DNA of 64,000 nucleotides from an uncultured Gemmatimonadota bacterium (GTDB lineage: Bacteria; Gemmatimonadota; Gemmatimonadetes; Gemmatimonadales; Gemmatimonadaceae). The notes beneath the pieces are model-generated. The model saw only the letters and a program-made list of their open reading frames with translations. It had not been told where the DNA came from and made no database searches. The number at the start of each line of letters is the position of its first letter. Positions within the stretch are counted from its first letter, which is position 1. The DNA is taken from NCBI GenBank assembly GCA_902826615.1, contig CADEFN010000001.1:992001-1056000 (forward strand), read 5' to 3'. A program made the position numbers and the translations under genes. Positions 9,130 through 18,464 of this stretch are shown here, in pieces.

Positions 9130-10155
9130 GTGCCCGCCCGCCTTTCCTGGACCCGATTCTCTGACGAGAAGTTGATGCGTGTTCGCCTCAAGGATCTGGG
9201 GCTGAGCATCGAGGGAACACATCTGGCGGGACTGGTCGACAAACTCTACGAAGAACTCGACGGGCGAAATGTGCGAGTGCGCCCCCATGTGTGGCTGTCG
9301 ACGGAGTGGTTTTCGCCGGCCGGGGTGCCCGGCTTTGCGATTCCGTTTTATCTGGCGCACAAACGCCTCCGTCGGCTCGAGCGCAGCCAGTTTCTGGACG
9401 TCGAAGGGGCGTCACGTGCCGACTGTCTGCGCATCATGCGGCATGAAACGGGGCACGCGATCCAGCATGCCTACCAGCTGCATCGCCGACGCAAGTGGCA
9501 GCAGGTCTTTGGGAAGTCATCGACCGACTACCCGGAGTACTACCGCCCCAATCCCGCAAGTAAACGCTACGTCCAGCATCTCCGGCTCTGGTACGCGCAG
9601 AGTCATCCCGATGAGGATTTCGCTGAAACGTTCGCCGAGTGGCTTCGCCCGCGGAGTGACTGGCGCGTTCGGTACAAGGGATGGCCAGCCCTCAAGAAAC
9701 TGCAGTACGTCGATGAACTCATGGAGGAGCTCTCGCTCCTCAAACCCCGCGTAACCGCACGACGAATCATTGAACCGCTGCACAAACTCGGTCAGACCCT
9801 CGACTCGCACTACACCGAGCGTCGGCGAAAGTACACCACGGTTTTTCCGGACGTGTACGACGCGGACTTGCGCCGGTTGTTCTCTGATCAGCCACATCAT
9901 CGGCGTGCCGAGGCGGCGTCCGCCTTTCTTCGCCGTCATCGCGGCGAAATTCGCCACCTCGTGGCGAAGTGGACAGGTGAGTATCAATACACACTGGATA
10001 CCGTGCTCGGAAATATCATCGGCCGATGTGGCAACCTGCGGCTGCGTGCCGTGGGCAATGAACGACAACTTCTGATGGATTTCTCCGTTCTGCTGACCGT
10101 CAAAACCATGCACTTCCTGTACGAGCAGGGCCGCCGCGACTGGATCGCGTTGTAG
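9130..10155 (+). CDS. putative zinc-binding metallopeptidase
   Basis: A 341-residue cytoplasmic-looking zincin with no signal peptide. The metal site is HETGH (H105, E106, H109), and E166 in DEDFAETFAEWL is the probable third ligand. The GVPGFAIPFYLAHKRLRRLE stretch and the overall layout match the family annotated as putative zinc-binding metallo-peptidase (PF15887 type, from memory). The GTG start at 9130 keeps the N-terminal segment LSWTRFSDEKLMRVRL that I recall in relatives; ATG 9175 is the alternative. Its stop codon is directly followed by the ATG of an ATP-grasp gene, so the two should be co-translated. The substrate is unknown. Confidence 0.75.
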   Translation: MPARLSWTRFSDEKLMRVRLKDLGLSIEGTHLAGLVDKLYEELDGRNVRVRPHVWLSTEWFSPAGVPGFAIPFYLAHKRLRRLERSQFLDVEGASRADCLRIMRHETGHAIQHAYQLHRRRKWQQVFGKSSTDYPEYYRPNPASKRYVQHLRLWYAQSHPDEDFAETFAEWLRPRSDWRVRYKGWPALKKLQYVDELMEELSLLKPRVTARRIIEPLHKLGQTLDSHYTERRRKYTTVFPDVYDADLRRLFSDQPHHRRAEAASAFLRRHRGEIRHLVAKWTGEYQYTLDTVLGNIIGRCGNLRLRAVGNERQLLMDFSVLLTVKTMHFLYEQGRRDWIAL

Positions 10156-11187
10156 ATGGCCCAGCGCAAACTCCGCATCCTCCTCATTTCCGATCCGCGG
10201 TGTATTCCGCCGGAGAACATCGAGCAGCTCTCGGCTGAGGAGCAGCTGCCCTTCCGCACCGAGTGGGATGTGTTGCGCACCTTGCGATCGATCGGGCACG
10301 AGGTGCGCACGCTGGGGGTGTACGACGAGCTGCGACCCATCCGCGCTGCGATCGATGAGTTTGCCCCCGAACTGGTGTTCAACCTGCTCGAGGATTTTGC
10401 CAGCAATACGCTCCAGGGCTACAACGTGGTGGGGCTCTTCGAACTGCTGGGCGTGCGACACACCGGGTGCAATTCGCGTGGGCTGATTCTCTCCGGGGAG
10501 AAGTCGCTGGCCAAGAAGGTGCTGATCTATCACCGCATCCGTGTGCCCGCGTTTCACGTCTTTCCGATCGGCCGCAAGGTTCGGCGACCACGCTCGCTGG
10601 CCTTTCCGCTGATCGTGAAGAGCCCAACGGAGCACTCATCGCTCGGCATCTCGCAGGCCTCATTGGTGAGCAGCGACGACGAGCTGGCGGACCGAGTGGC
10701 CTTTGTGCACCGGCGGCTCAAGACCGACGCGATGGCGGAGCAGTTCATCAGCGGGCGCGAACTGTACGTCGGCGTGATTGGCAACGACCGTCTGGTAGCG
10801 CTCCCGCCGCGAGAGCTGGTGTTCGAGAAGGCGCCCCCAGACACGCCCGTCATCGCGACGGCGCGTGCCAAACACAATCTCGAATACCAGAAGCGCTACG
10901 GCATCGAACAGCGGGCCGCCGACGAGCTGCCACCGCAAATAGCGGCGGACCTGGTCCGCATCTCCAAACGGATTTACCGCATCCTCGGGATAACCGGCTA
11001 CGCACGTTTGGACTATCGCATGAGCCCCGACGGGCAGCTCTGGTTTCTGGAGGCCAACCCCAACCCGGAGCTGACGGATGGGGAGGAGTTTGCGTCGGCG
11101 GCAAAGGCCTATGGGTTCTCGTACCCCGAGCTGCTAGCGCGCATTGTGTCGCTGGGCATGAGTGGGTCCGGCCCCGGCGACGACTGA
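10156..11187 (+). CDS. ATP-grasp ligase, D-Ala-D-Ala ligase-like
   Basis: This 343-residue ATP-grasp enzyme would join a carboxylate to an amine using ATP. The pre-ATP-grasp domain (about 1-100) is followed by the ATP-binding lysine strand FPLIVKSPTEHSSLGI, the second lysine region MAEQFISGRELYVGVIG, and the metal-binding end LWFLEANPNPELTDG. It is not a housekeeping Ddl: the N-terminal sequence is divergent and the context is unusual. ATG immediately follows the peptidase stop with no gap, and the DedA gene start overlaps its TGA by one base. The amino-acid or peptide substrate cannot be deduced. Confidence 0.82.
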   Translation: MAQRKLRILLISDPRCIPPENIEQLSAEEQLPFRTEWDVLRTLRSIGHEVRTLGVYDELRPIRAAIDEFAPELVFNLLEDFASNTLQGYNVVGLFELLGVRHTGCNSRGLILSGEKSLAKKVLIYHRIRVPAFHVFPIGRKVRRPRSLAFPLIVKSPTEHSSLGISQASLVSSDDELADRVAFVHRRLKTDAMAEQFISGRELYVGVIGNDRLVALPPRELVFEKAPPDTPVIATARAKHNLEYQKRYGIEQRAADELPPQIAADLVRISKRIYRILGITGYARLDYRMSPDGQLWFLEANPNPELTDGEEFASAAKAYGFSYPELLARIVSLGMSGSGPGDD

Positions 11188-11762
11188 TGCTCGAGCTGTT
11201 GTGGAGTTATGCGACGTTGGCGGTGTCGGTGGTGTTCACCCAGGAGCTCGGCGCCCTGGTGGGCGGCTTTGCCGCAGAGCAGGGGCATCTCGCCTTTCCG
11301 ACTGTGGTGGGGGTGAGTGCGCTGGCGGTCTTTGGTGAGTCGGCCGTGTTGTACGGGCTGGGCCGATGGCGGGCGGCGTGGGTGCGGCTGCGGCTGCGCA
11401 AGTCACCCCCGGTCGTGAAAAAACTCCTGTCGGCGATGCGCTGGAATCCGTGGCGGGCCACAATCATTTCCCGTTTTGCGTTCGGGGCGCGGATCGCGCT
11501 TCCCATGGCGTGCGGCGCCGCGCGTGTGCCGCCCTGGATTTTCCTGACGGGCACGGCGGTGGCCTCGCTGGTGTGGGCCACGGTGGTGGTGTCGTTAGGC
11601 TGGGTGTTCGGGCAGGGGGCGGTGCTGCTGGTGGGTGAAGTGAAGAAATACGAAGGCACCGTCACCGTAGTGCTGGTGCTGCTGGTGATCGTGGTGTTTG
11701 TCGTACTCAAGCGCCGGCAACGGCGCACCCCGGGCGAATCGCCGCTTGACAGTCAGCGCTGA
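11187..11762 (+). CDS. DedA/VTT-family membrane protein
   Basis: A 191-residue inner-membrane protein of the DedA (SNARE-associated/VTT) family, whose members act in lipid scrambling and envelope homeostasis. The family signature is seen as SRFAFGARIALPMACGAARV followed by WIFLTGTAVASLVWA, then two more hydrophobic helices and a basic tail. TGATG links its start to the ATP-grasp stop, making it the third gene of a coupled operon. Its 3' end overlaps that of the convergent EamA gene by 10 bp. A copy of CGTTAGGC lies at 11593. Confidence 0.78.
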   Translation: MLELLWSYATLAVSVVFTQELGALVGGFAAEQGHLAFPTVVGVSALAVFGESAVLYGLGRWRAAWVRLRLRKSPPVVKKLLSAMRWNPWRATIISRFAFGARIALPMACGAARVPPWIFLTGTAVASLVWATVVVSLGWVFGQGAVLLVGEVKKYEGTVTVVLVLLVIVVFVVLKRRQRRTPGESPLDSQR

Positions 11763-12676
11763 CGCACCGCTGTCCGGGCCCCGGACGCGCCCCAGGTGAC
11801 AATCAGCGCGACGGCGGTGACGATGGTGGCGGCCGCGAGCAGCATCCGTGTCGTGAGTGGCTCCCCGAGAAACACCGCGCCTAACGTCACCGCCACCACG
11901 GGATTCACATAGGCATACGTCGTGGCGCGCGCCGGTGAGGCATGTTCGAGGAGGTACACGTAGGCAGTGAATCCACCGATCGACGCCACCAGCACCAGAT
12001 ACCAGAACCCGATCCACGAGCGTGCAGTGGCCGTGGCAGGCGCCACATCGCTCCAGAGACCGACAGCGACACAGAAGAGCGTGAGCGCCACTCCTCCTCC
12101 AAGCATCTGCATGCCGCTCAGTAGCGCGGCTGACCTGGGCCGGGCTGCCGTGCGTGAGTAGACCGACCCAGCGGCCCAGATCAGCGTTCCCGCGATGACG
12201 GCCAGCGTGCGTGCCACGTCGATCCGTTCCGCACCGAGCAAGTGGCCGGGCTCCACGAGAATGGCGATTCCCCCAAGACCAAGAAGCAAACCGGCCACGA
12301 CGCCAGGATGTGGACGCCGGCTCCGGTCCCGCCACCATTCGAGGAGGACCACCCAGCATGGCGTCAGGGCGACCAGCAGTGCCGCCACGCCCGAGGGAAT
12401 CCTTTGGACGGCGTACGCCACGGCGGCATTCGAGAGGACGAGTGCCGACCCGGCGATCGTGGCCGACCGCCACTGCCTGAGCCCTGCACGCTCACCTGTG
12501 AGGAAGAGGGCGACCAGTGTGAGGAGAGCGCCCGCGAGGATGAATCGTGCGCCCGCCATGGGTAAGGGTGGAAAGGACTCGACTGCCAGACGGTTGGAGA
12601 GATACGACGCCCCCCACACGAGGTAGACCGTGGCGTAGGCCAGCGTGAGGCGCCAGCGTGGCGGCGCTACTTCCAC
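11753..12676 (-). CDS. EamA/DMT-family transporter
   Basis: This 307-residue protein has ten hydrophobic helices arranged as two EamA repeats. Diagnostic stretches are YATVYLVWGASYLSNRLAVE at the N-terminus and YVNPVVAVTLGAVFLGEPLT near the end of the second repeat. Members of the drug/metabolite transporter superfamily export amino acids and other metabolites; the substrate is unknown here. GTG 12676 overlaps the 3' end of the upstream ABC permease gene by 10 bp, so the two are probably one transcript. A very long upstream extension of the frame has no family match and was discarded. Confidence 0.85.
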   Translation of the reverse strand: MEVAPPRWRLTLAYATVYLVWGASYLSNRLAVESFPPLPMAGARFILAGALLTLVALFLTGERAGLRQWRSATIAGSALVLSNAAVAYAVQRIPSGVAALLVALTPCWVVLLEWWRDRSRRPHPGVVAGLLLGLGGIAILVEPGHLLGAERIDVARTLAVIAGTLIWAAGSVYSRTAARPRSAALLSGMQMLGGGVALTLFCVAVGLWSDVAPATATARSWIGFWYLVLVASIGGFTAYVYLLEHASPARATTYAYVNPVVAVTLGAVFLGEPLTTRMLLAAATIVTAVALIVTWGASGARTAVRQR

Positions 12677-13731
12677 CGAAAGAGTCGCAGGGCGAGCCCA
12701 AAAGAGAAGAGCAGCCAGGCGCCCAGGATGGCCAGCTCTCCGATGACGCCGCTCAGGCCGGCGCCCTGCAGCATGTTGAGCCGCAATGCGTCCACCACGG
12801 CGGTCAGCGGGAGCGCCTGCACAAAGGGCTGGACGACGTCCGGAAATCGTGAGGCGGCGAAAAACACTCCCGACGCCACCCACATGGGAAGCATCACCAG
12901 GTTCATCATCCCCGACGCGCCTTCCACCGTTTTGGCGCGAGAGGCGATCAGCAGCCCCATGGCGCCAAAGGCCAGCGTGCCCATGAGGGTCACCAGGAGA
13001 AAGACCCACACTGGCCCGCGCATCGGTACACCAAAGACAAACCGGCCAAAGGCGCCGATGACCGCGACTTCAATGACCATGAGCGCCAGCCGCATGGCCA
13101 GGTACGAGAGCAGAAAGTGACTCCGCCGCATGGGGGTGGCCGCCAATCGTTTGAGCAGCTTCTTGCGTCGGGCGTCGACAATGGTGAAGCCGATCCCCCA
13201 GATGCCGCTGCCCATGAGGTTCATGGCCAGCAGACCGGGGAGCACAAAGTCCACGTATCGGGATCCCGGCTCCGAGATGTAGGACTCCGTGGCCGCAACA
13301 GGATTGTAGGCTCCGGCGCCACGTTGCACCGCGCGGTCGACGAGAAGCTTGGCGTTGCGCGACTCGGGGCGGGCGTCGTCGTAACGGTACTCCACCGCGG
13401 TGGGACCCGTCGGGAGCACGGCCAGCGCGATGGTGCCGAGTCGAAGGGCTTCGGAGGCCTCCTGCTCGCTCATCAACGCCACGTCGAGAAGGCTGTCTGC
13501 CTTCACCGCTGCGAGGAGCGGCTCGCTGCGCGGCTGACCCGCGACGACCGCCACCTTGACCACCTCGGCGGGTCGCGATCGGAACGCGATTCCAAGTCCG
13601 GTCGCGAGGAGGATGGGAAAGACAAACGTCCAGAAGACTGCTTCCGGCTCGCGGAGAAACTCGAGGAACCGGATTCTGGTCAGCTCAACGAGGGGAGAGT
13701 ATCGCACGAGAGTCGAAGGTGTGTCCGGCAT
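12667..13731 (-). CDS. ABC-2 type transporter permease
   Basis: A 354-residue permease with one N-terminal helix (FVFPILLATGLGIAF), a large extracytoplasmic domain, and five helices in the C-terminal half. ARRKKLLKRLAATPMRRS before the helix cluster is typical of ABC-2 exporters of the DrrB/NatB class. ATG 13731 is preferred over GTG 13734. No ATPase is next to it. The nearest on the same strand and upstream is 18465-19409, separated by a 4.5-kb opposite-strand block, and that is its probable partner. Confidence 0.85.
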   Translation of the reverse strand: MPDTPSTLVRYSPLVELTRIRFLEFLREPEAVFWTFVFPILLATGLGIAFRSRPAEVVKVAVVAGQPRSEPLLAAVKADSLLDVALMSEQEASEALRLGTIALAVLPTGPTAVEYRYDDARPESRNAKLLVDRAVQRGAGAYNPVAATESYISEPGSRYVDFVLPGLLAMNLMGSGIWGIGFTIVDARRKKLLKRLAATPMRRSHFLLSYLAMRLALMVIEVAVIGAFGRFVFGVPMRGPVWVFLLVTLMGTLAFGAMGLLIASRAKTVEGASGMMNLVMLPMWVASGVFFAASRFPDVVQPFVQALPLTAVVDALRLNMLQGAGLSGVIGELAILGAWLLFSFGLALRLFRWK

Positions 13732-13946
13732 CACGCCGAAATACGGCCGTGGTCGTCACGTTTGGCGATCCATTGGCAGACGTTCGGTCCGCGCGGGTGG
13801 CGACGGTTACCTGCGACCTCTTCGGGAGGTCAGCTGCGCAGGTGGTCGGCGTCGGGGAAGCGGGCGGGATCAAATGTCTGGATCAAAATAACTCTCTGCG
13901 GTCTCTCCGACGCGGTTGCACACCTCACCCCTCCTCCGGCCCCGGG

Positions 13947-15497
13947 ATGACGGACGATCTGGCAGTCGATACATCGGATGAAGCAGAGGCGCCGTCGCCG
14001 CGCCGCACCTTCCTGGGGTTGGGCGCGGGACTCGCGGCGTCGGCAGTCCTGGCCCGGGCAGCCGAGGCACAGCGCCCCACCCGACGCGCCGACATAGGCA
14101 CCCTGACCGATCGTCTGGGCCAGCGTCTGGAGTGGCGCAGCACGGAGTTGCGGCTGTTGCGCCGAATTTCCATGGGTGTCACGGCCGCCACGGCGGACCG
14201 GGTTCGCAACATCGGCTTCACCCGCTTTCTGGAAGAACAGCTCGATCCAGCGTCGATCGACGACTCGGCCTGCCAGCAGCGGATCAGTACCAACTATCCC
14301 CAGTTTGCCTATTCCCAGGCCACCCTCCTGGCCAAGGACAGTGTGTTCTGGCAGGAGGTGGCCTCCCCCGTCATGCGCAGCATCGTCGAACGGGCCTGCT
14401 TTTCGGAGCGCCTGCTCGAGCAGCGCATGATCGAGTTCTGGTCCGATCACTTCAATATTCAGCTGTCGGCGCCGCGAGTGGTGGACTACCGCGACGTGAT
14501 CATGGCGAATGCGCTGGGCAAGTTCGGAGATCTGGTGCGCGCCAGCATGCGAAGCCCGGCGATGCTGATTTATCTCGACCAGGTGTGGAGCACCAAGTAC
14601 GGTGTCAACGAGAACTACGCGCGCGAATTGCTGGAGCTGCACACCGTGGGCTGGGATGGTGGCTACACGCAGCAGGACGTGCACGACTTTGCGCGGGTGC
14701 TGACCGGCTGGACCATCGACAATCAGCGGCGGTTCACCTACAACGCCGGGTACCACGACTTCGGCGCCAAACGCGTGATGGGGCAGGTCTTTCCCGCTCG
14801 TACGGAGGCGGGGGGCACAGCAGGGATGGATGAGGCGATCAACTTTGCGGAGTATCTCATTCATCATCCGGCCACGGCGCGTTTTATCTGCACGAAACTC
14901 CTGCGCTGGTTCATCCGCCCCGATCCCACGGCGGCGCAGATCAGCGCCGCGGTGGCCGCCTTCACCAGCACCGACGGCGATATCAAGGCGGTGCTCCGCG
15001 CCATTCTCACCGAAAGCAACCTCGCGTCGGCGCCCGCCAAGCTCAAACGCCCCTTCCACTATTACGCCTCCATTGTTCGGGCGACTGGTGCCACCATCGA
15101 CCCGTGGACCGACTGGACGACGTGGGAAGGGGTCGTGGGGCATCACTGGGACAACGCCCATGCGCCCCTCACCTGGGCGACACCGGATGGCTTTCCGGAC
15201 CGCGCCGAATACTGGGCCGGGCTCATGGTCAACCGCTGGAATGCCGCGACCTCCATTCTCTACAACTGGGGTGTGCCGGGCCGGTATCCGCGATTCACGC
15301 CGGCACCCTTCATGGCGACGGCGACACCCACGGCGGTGATCAACGAGATCAATCGCCGCATGTTCGCTGGCGAGATGACCATGGCGCTGCGCACCGAGTT
15401 GCAGTCCACCTTTGGATCCGCGACCACCTTGTCGTCGTCGCACGTGCAGAATGCGGTGCATCTGGCCGCCTGCTCCCCCGACTTCCAGTACTACTAG
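13947..15497 (+). CDS. DUF1800 family protein, Tat-exported
   Basis: A 516-residue exported protein of unknown biochemical role. The N-terminus has a twin-arginine signal (SPRRTFLGLGAGLAASAVL, RR at residues 19-20). The body shows the DUF1800 hallmarks LLRRISMGVT near the start, WSDHFNIQ, NENYARELLELHTVG, FARVLTGWTI and a C-terminal fold rich in Trp. ATG 13947 was chosen because it gives a short n-region before the Tat motif. DUF1800 genes are commonly paired with DUF1501 genes, as here (13-bp gap), suggesting the two exported proteins act together. Confidence 0.9.
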   Translation: MTDDLAVDTSDEAEAPSPRRTFLGLGAGLAASAVLARAAEAQRPTRRADIGTLTDRLGQRLEWRSTELRLLRRISMGVTAATADRVRNIGFTRFLEEQLDPASIDDSACQQRISTNYPQFAYSQATLLAKDSVFWQEVASPVMRSIVERACFSERLLEQRMIEFWSDHFNIQLSAPRVVDYRDVIMANALGKFGDLVRASMRSPAMLIYLDQVWSTKYGVNENYARELLELHTVGWDGGYTQQDVHDFARVLTGWTIDNQRRFTYNAGYHDFGAKRVMGQVFPARTEAGGTAGMDEAINFAEYLIHHPATARFICTKLLRWFIRPDPTAAQISAAVAAFTSTDGDIKAVLRAILTESNLASAPAKLKRPFHYYASIVRATGATIDPWTDWTTWEGVVGHHWDNAHAPLTWATPDGFPDRAEYWAGLMVNRWNAATSILYNWGVPGRYPRFTPAPFMATATPTAVINEINRRMFAGEMTMALRTELQSTFGSATTLSSSHVQNAVHLAACSPDFQYY

Positions 15498-15510
15498 ACC
15501 GGAGCATCAC

Positions 15511-16788
15511 GTGACGACTCACGAGGAACAGTGCGCCTGCGAGGAATACCGCGAGCTCTCCCGTCGCGGCTTTATCGGCGCGACGGGTGTGGCCGCCGGT
15601 GCCGCTCTTCTCCCAGGCTGGCTGCCCGAGATCAAATACGCCGAGAGCCAGAACTCCAGCCGCGACGTGATCGTCTCGGTCTTTCTGCGTGGCGGGGCCG
15701 ACGGGCTCACCATGGTGGCCCCCTTCGCCGACGCCGACTACTACCGGGGCCGACCCGCCATTGCGGTTCCCCGTCCCGATACCTCGGCCTCCAACCGGGG
15801 AACGGCGCTCGACAACTTCTTCATGTTTCCGCCGGGGATGATGGGGCTGTATCCCGCGTGGCAGGCGCAGAATCTGGCCATTGTCCATGCGACGGGTCAG
15901 CTCGGCACAAACTCGCGGTCGCACTTCGAAGCCGAGCGGTACATGGAGGCGGGGAAGCCTAACGATTACAATCTCGTGACGGGCTGGCTGGCCCGGCATC
16001 TCATGTCCTCTGCGCCGATGCGCGCGGGGGCTCCCTTGCGGGCGCTGGCGTTAGGCTGGGGCGGGATGCGTCTCACCCTCAGTGGGGCGCCCAACACACT
16101 GCCCATCCCCGAGCCGCCCAACTACACGATGGCCCGCAATATCGGGCCCCAGCTCGACCGGCTCTATACGTCGGCGTGGGCGCCGGCGCGCAACGCTGCT
16201 CGGGATGGCATTTCCACCATCAACCTGCTGCAGTCGATCAACTTCCGCGGCTATGTGCCGTCTAACGGCGCGGTGTATCCCAACACCGATTTCGGACGTG
16301 GCTTCCGGTCGCTGGCCGCCCTCATAAAGGCGGATGTGGGTGTGGAAGCGGCACACCTCGATATCGGGGGGTGGGACACCCACGCCCAGCAGGGGTCCAC
16401 CGGTGGTGTGATGCACAACCTGATGGTGGATTTCTCGAACACGCTGGGCGCGTTCTGGGCCGACATCATCAAGGGGCCCACGACCCGGCGTCTGACCGTG
16501 GTGTGCATTTCGGAGTTTGGCAGGAATGCCCGCGAGAATGGCTCACAGGGCACGGACCATGGCCGGGCCGGGGCCGCCTTCTTCCTCGGGACACATATCC
16601 GTGGCGGGCGGGTGATCTCCAGCTGGCCTGGCCTCGACCGGGCGGTGCTCGAAGATGGGCAGGACCTGCGCGTGACCATCGACTATCGCGACCTGCTCGC
16701 CGAAATCGTGCAACGCCGTCTCAACAACCCCAACCTCGACCTCGTCTTTCCGGGATACGTACCGGTGGAGCGGGGGATCACCCTATGA
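15511..16788 (+). CDS. DUF1501 family protein, Tat-exported
   Basis: A 425-residue partner of the DUF1800 protein, related to the alkaline phosphatase/sulfatase superfamily. It starts with GTG 15511, preceded by GGAG. A Tat signal ([21 protein letters not shown]) begins at residue 18. Characteristic strands include [30 protein letters not shown] and [20 protein letters not shown], which contain the probable metal-binding Asp/His residues. The ATG of the next gene overlaps its TGA, so translation is coupled. Two copies of the octamer CGTTAGGC (15957 and 16049) lie 92 bp apart inside it. Confidence 0.9.
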   Translation: MTTHEEQCACEEYRELSRRGFIGATGVAAGAALLPGWLPEIKYAESQNSSRDVIVSVFLRGGADGLTMVAPFADADYYRGRPAIAVPRPDTSASNRGTALDNFFMFPPGMMGLYPAWQAQNLAIVHATGQLGTNSRSHFEAERYMEAGKPNDYNLVTGWLARHLMSSAPMRAGAPLRALALGWGGMRLTLSGAPNTLPIPEPPNYTMARNIGPQLDRLYTSAWAPARNAARDGISTINLLQSINFRGYVPSNGAVYPNTDFGRGFRSLAALIKADVGVEAAHLDIGGWDTHAQQGSTGGVMHNLMVDFSNTLGAFWADIIKGPTTRRLTVVCISEFGRNARENGSQGTDHGRAGAAFFLGTHIRGGRVISSWPGLDRAVLEDGQDLRVTIDYRDLLAEIVQRRLNNPNLDLVFPGYVPVERGITL

Positions 16789-17309
16789 CGATGCCCGTTG
16801 TGCGACAGGCCCTGCTCCGCGTAGTGGCAGTTGCCAGTTTGTCAATTCTCGCGGCGTGCGGCACCGACGGTGCCGTCGGGCCGGCCGGACCACAGGGCCC
16901 TGCAGGACCGCAGGGACCCGCCGGGACCAACGGGGCGACCGGCGCCACCGGGCCACAAGGACCGGCGGGGCCAACTGGTCCCACGGGGCCCACCGGGCCA
17001 GCGGGACCCCAGGGTCCCCAGGGCATACCAGGCACCGGCACAACGGCGCGTATGGATGTCACCGGCACCTTTGACGCGACGGGGCTCGTGGTGATGCCAC
17101 TCCCGGCGTCGGCGGTGGCCAACGGCAAGCTGCCCCTCATTGCCTGTTTTGTCAGCGTGGACCGCCGCACCTGGATTTCGGTGGCGCAGGTTCCCATTAC
17201 TCCTGATGACACCTACTGCGCCGTCACCGGCGTCGGGACGGCGACACCGGCGATTACGCTGGTGAATGGGGTGACGGGGCAGCACTACTACATCGTGGCC
17301 ATGTGGTGA
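16785..17309 (+). CDS. collagen-like repeat lipoprotein
   Basis: A 174-residue lipoprotein with lipobox LAAC (Cys25) directly followed by 19 uninterrupted Gly-X-Y triplets (about residues 29-85), rich in GPA, GPQ and GPT. This should form a collagen-like triple helix outside the cell. The remaining ~90 residues form a small beta-rich C-terminal domain with two cysteines ([18 protein letters not shown]). It starts at ATG 16785, overlapping the stop of the DUF1501 gene, and overlaps the next gene by 7 bp. It may be a surface stalk or trimerising tether for the exported proteins of this operon. Confidence 0.85.
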   Translation: MTMPVVRQALLRVVAVASLSILAACGTDGAVGPAGPQGPAGPQGPAGTNGATGATGPQGPAGPTGPTGPTGPAGPQGPQGIPGTGTTARMDVTGTFDATGLVVMPLPASAVANGKLPLIACFVSVDRRTWISVAQVPITPDDTYCAVTGVGTATPAITLVNGVTGQHYYIVAMW

Positions 17310-18457
17310 GGTGGGTAGTGCGCAAGTATCGGCATGCACTCATCGCCGCGGCCCTCGGGGTCGCGGCGATCGCGTGTCGCGGAGAATCGGCGGTGGACAC
17401 ACCTCCCCCGCCCATCACCATCACCACACCCGCCACACTGCCCCAGGCCACACTTGGCGCAGCGTACGAAGTGGTGCTGCAGGCCAGTGGAGTGCCGGGG
17501 CAGGGCTTCCAGTGGGAGGTCACTGACGGTGCCCTTCCCGCAGGGCTCACACTCTCCACCGCAGGGGTCGTGTCGGGGATGCCACTGCAGCCCGCCCAGG
17601 CACGTTTCACGGTACGCGCCACGCAGCAGGGGCGATCAGCGACCGCGGAGCTCATGCTGGTGGTGGACTTCCGGACGCTGGTGGTGACGACGACTGGCCT
17701 CGCCCTCGCCATTCTCGGTCGAGGGTATACGCAGTTGCTCAACGCCACGGGTGGTGACACTACACAGCAAGTGCAATGGACCCTCGTGTCGGGCACCATG
17801 CCGGCGGGCGTCACGCTCGGCGCTGCCGGCACCGTGACGGGCAACCCGGTGGCACTCGGGGCCTTCGATTTCATGGTGCGCGCCACACGCGGGTCGCGGA
17901 CCGCCGAGCAAAGCCTTCAGCTGCGAGTTGAGCCGCCCCCTCTCGGTATCACCACTGACATGCTGCCGCCGGCTCGGGTGGGCGTGCCATACATCGTACA
18001 GCTCGAGGCTGTGGGTGGCGTCGCGGAGCGTTCCTGGTCGCTGTCATCGGGACGTCTTCCGGCAGGGCTGGCGCTTGGAGGCAACGGCCTGCTGAGTGGA
18101 ACCGGCACGGCGGAGGACAGCTCGGCGTTCACGGTGGAAGTGACAAGTGGTACGCAGCGGGTCACCCGTGTGCTCACGCTCGTGGTGGAACCGTCGGTCT
18201 TTCCGGCTTCGGCCATCGTTGACATGCCGGGCGATGTCTTCGCGCCATTTCTGGTACGTGTGCGCGTGGGTGGTGTGGTGACCTGGCGCTTTCCCGTGAG
18301 GGAGCACAACGTGATTTTTGCTCCCGCGGTCGGGGCGCCCGCCGACATCAATATCGTGTCGAATGTGGAGGTGAGCCGCACCTTCACGCGACCCGGGGAG
18401 TTTCGGTACGACTGCACTATTCACCCGGGGATGGCCGGGCGCGTGGAGGTTCGTTAG
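17303..18457 (+). CDS. Ig-like repeat lipoprotein with C-terminal cupredoxin domain
   Basis: A 384-residue lipoprotein (lipobox around AAIAC, Cys25) with three putative-Ig repeats, each marked by an LPAGL/MPAGV turn ([42 protein letters not shown]). The last ~100 residues form a plastocyanin-like domain with a complete type-1 copper set: H335 in REHNVIF, C371, H374 and M377 in CTIHPGM. It is therefore a likely periplasmic or surface electron carrier on an Ig stalk. Its TAG stop lies inside a CGTTAGGC octamer. It is the last gene of the DUF1800-DUF1501 operon. Confidence 0.85.
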   Translation: MVRWVVRKYRHALIAAALGVAAIACRGESAVDTPPPPITITTPATLPQATLGAAYEVVLQASGVPGQGFQWEVTDGALPAGLTLSTAGVVSGMPLQPAQARFTVRATQQGRSATAELMLVVDFRTLVVTTTGLALAILGRGYTQLLNATGGDTTQQVQWTLVSGTMPAGVTLGAAGTVTGNPVALGAFDFMVRATRGSRTAEQSLQLRVEPPPLGITTDMLPPARVGVPYIVQLEAVGGVAERSWSLSSGRLPAGLALGGNGLLSGTGTAEDSSAFTVEVTSGTQRVTRVLTLVVEPSVFPASAIVDMPGDVFAPFLVRVRVGGVVTWRFPVREHNVIFAPAVGAPADINIVSNVEVSRTFTRPGEFRYDCTIHPGMAGRVEVR

Positions 18458-18464
18458 GCAGCGC

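Noticed and set aside
13830-15461. A 543-codon minus-strand frame opposite the DUF1800 gene
   Set aside because: It is a shadow frame without motifs; the plus-strand gene has a Tat signal and family signatures.
16869-17040. GC-rich tandem repeat as a mobile or structural DNA repeat
   Set aside because: The periodicity comes from Gly-X-Y codons of the collagen-like gene; the frame is intact.
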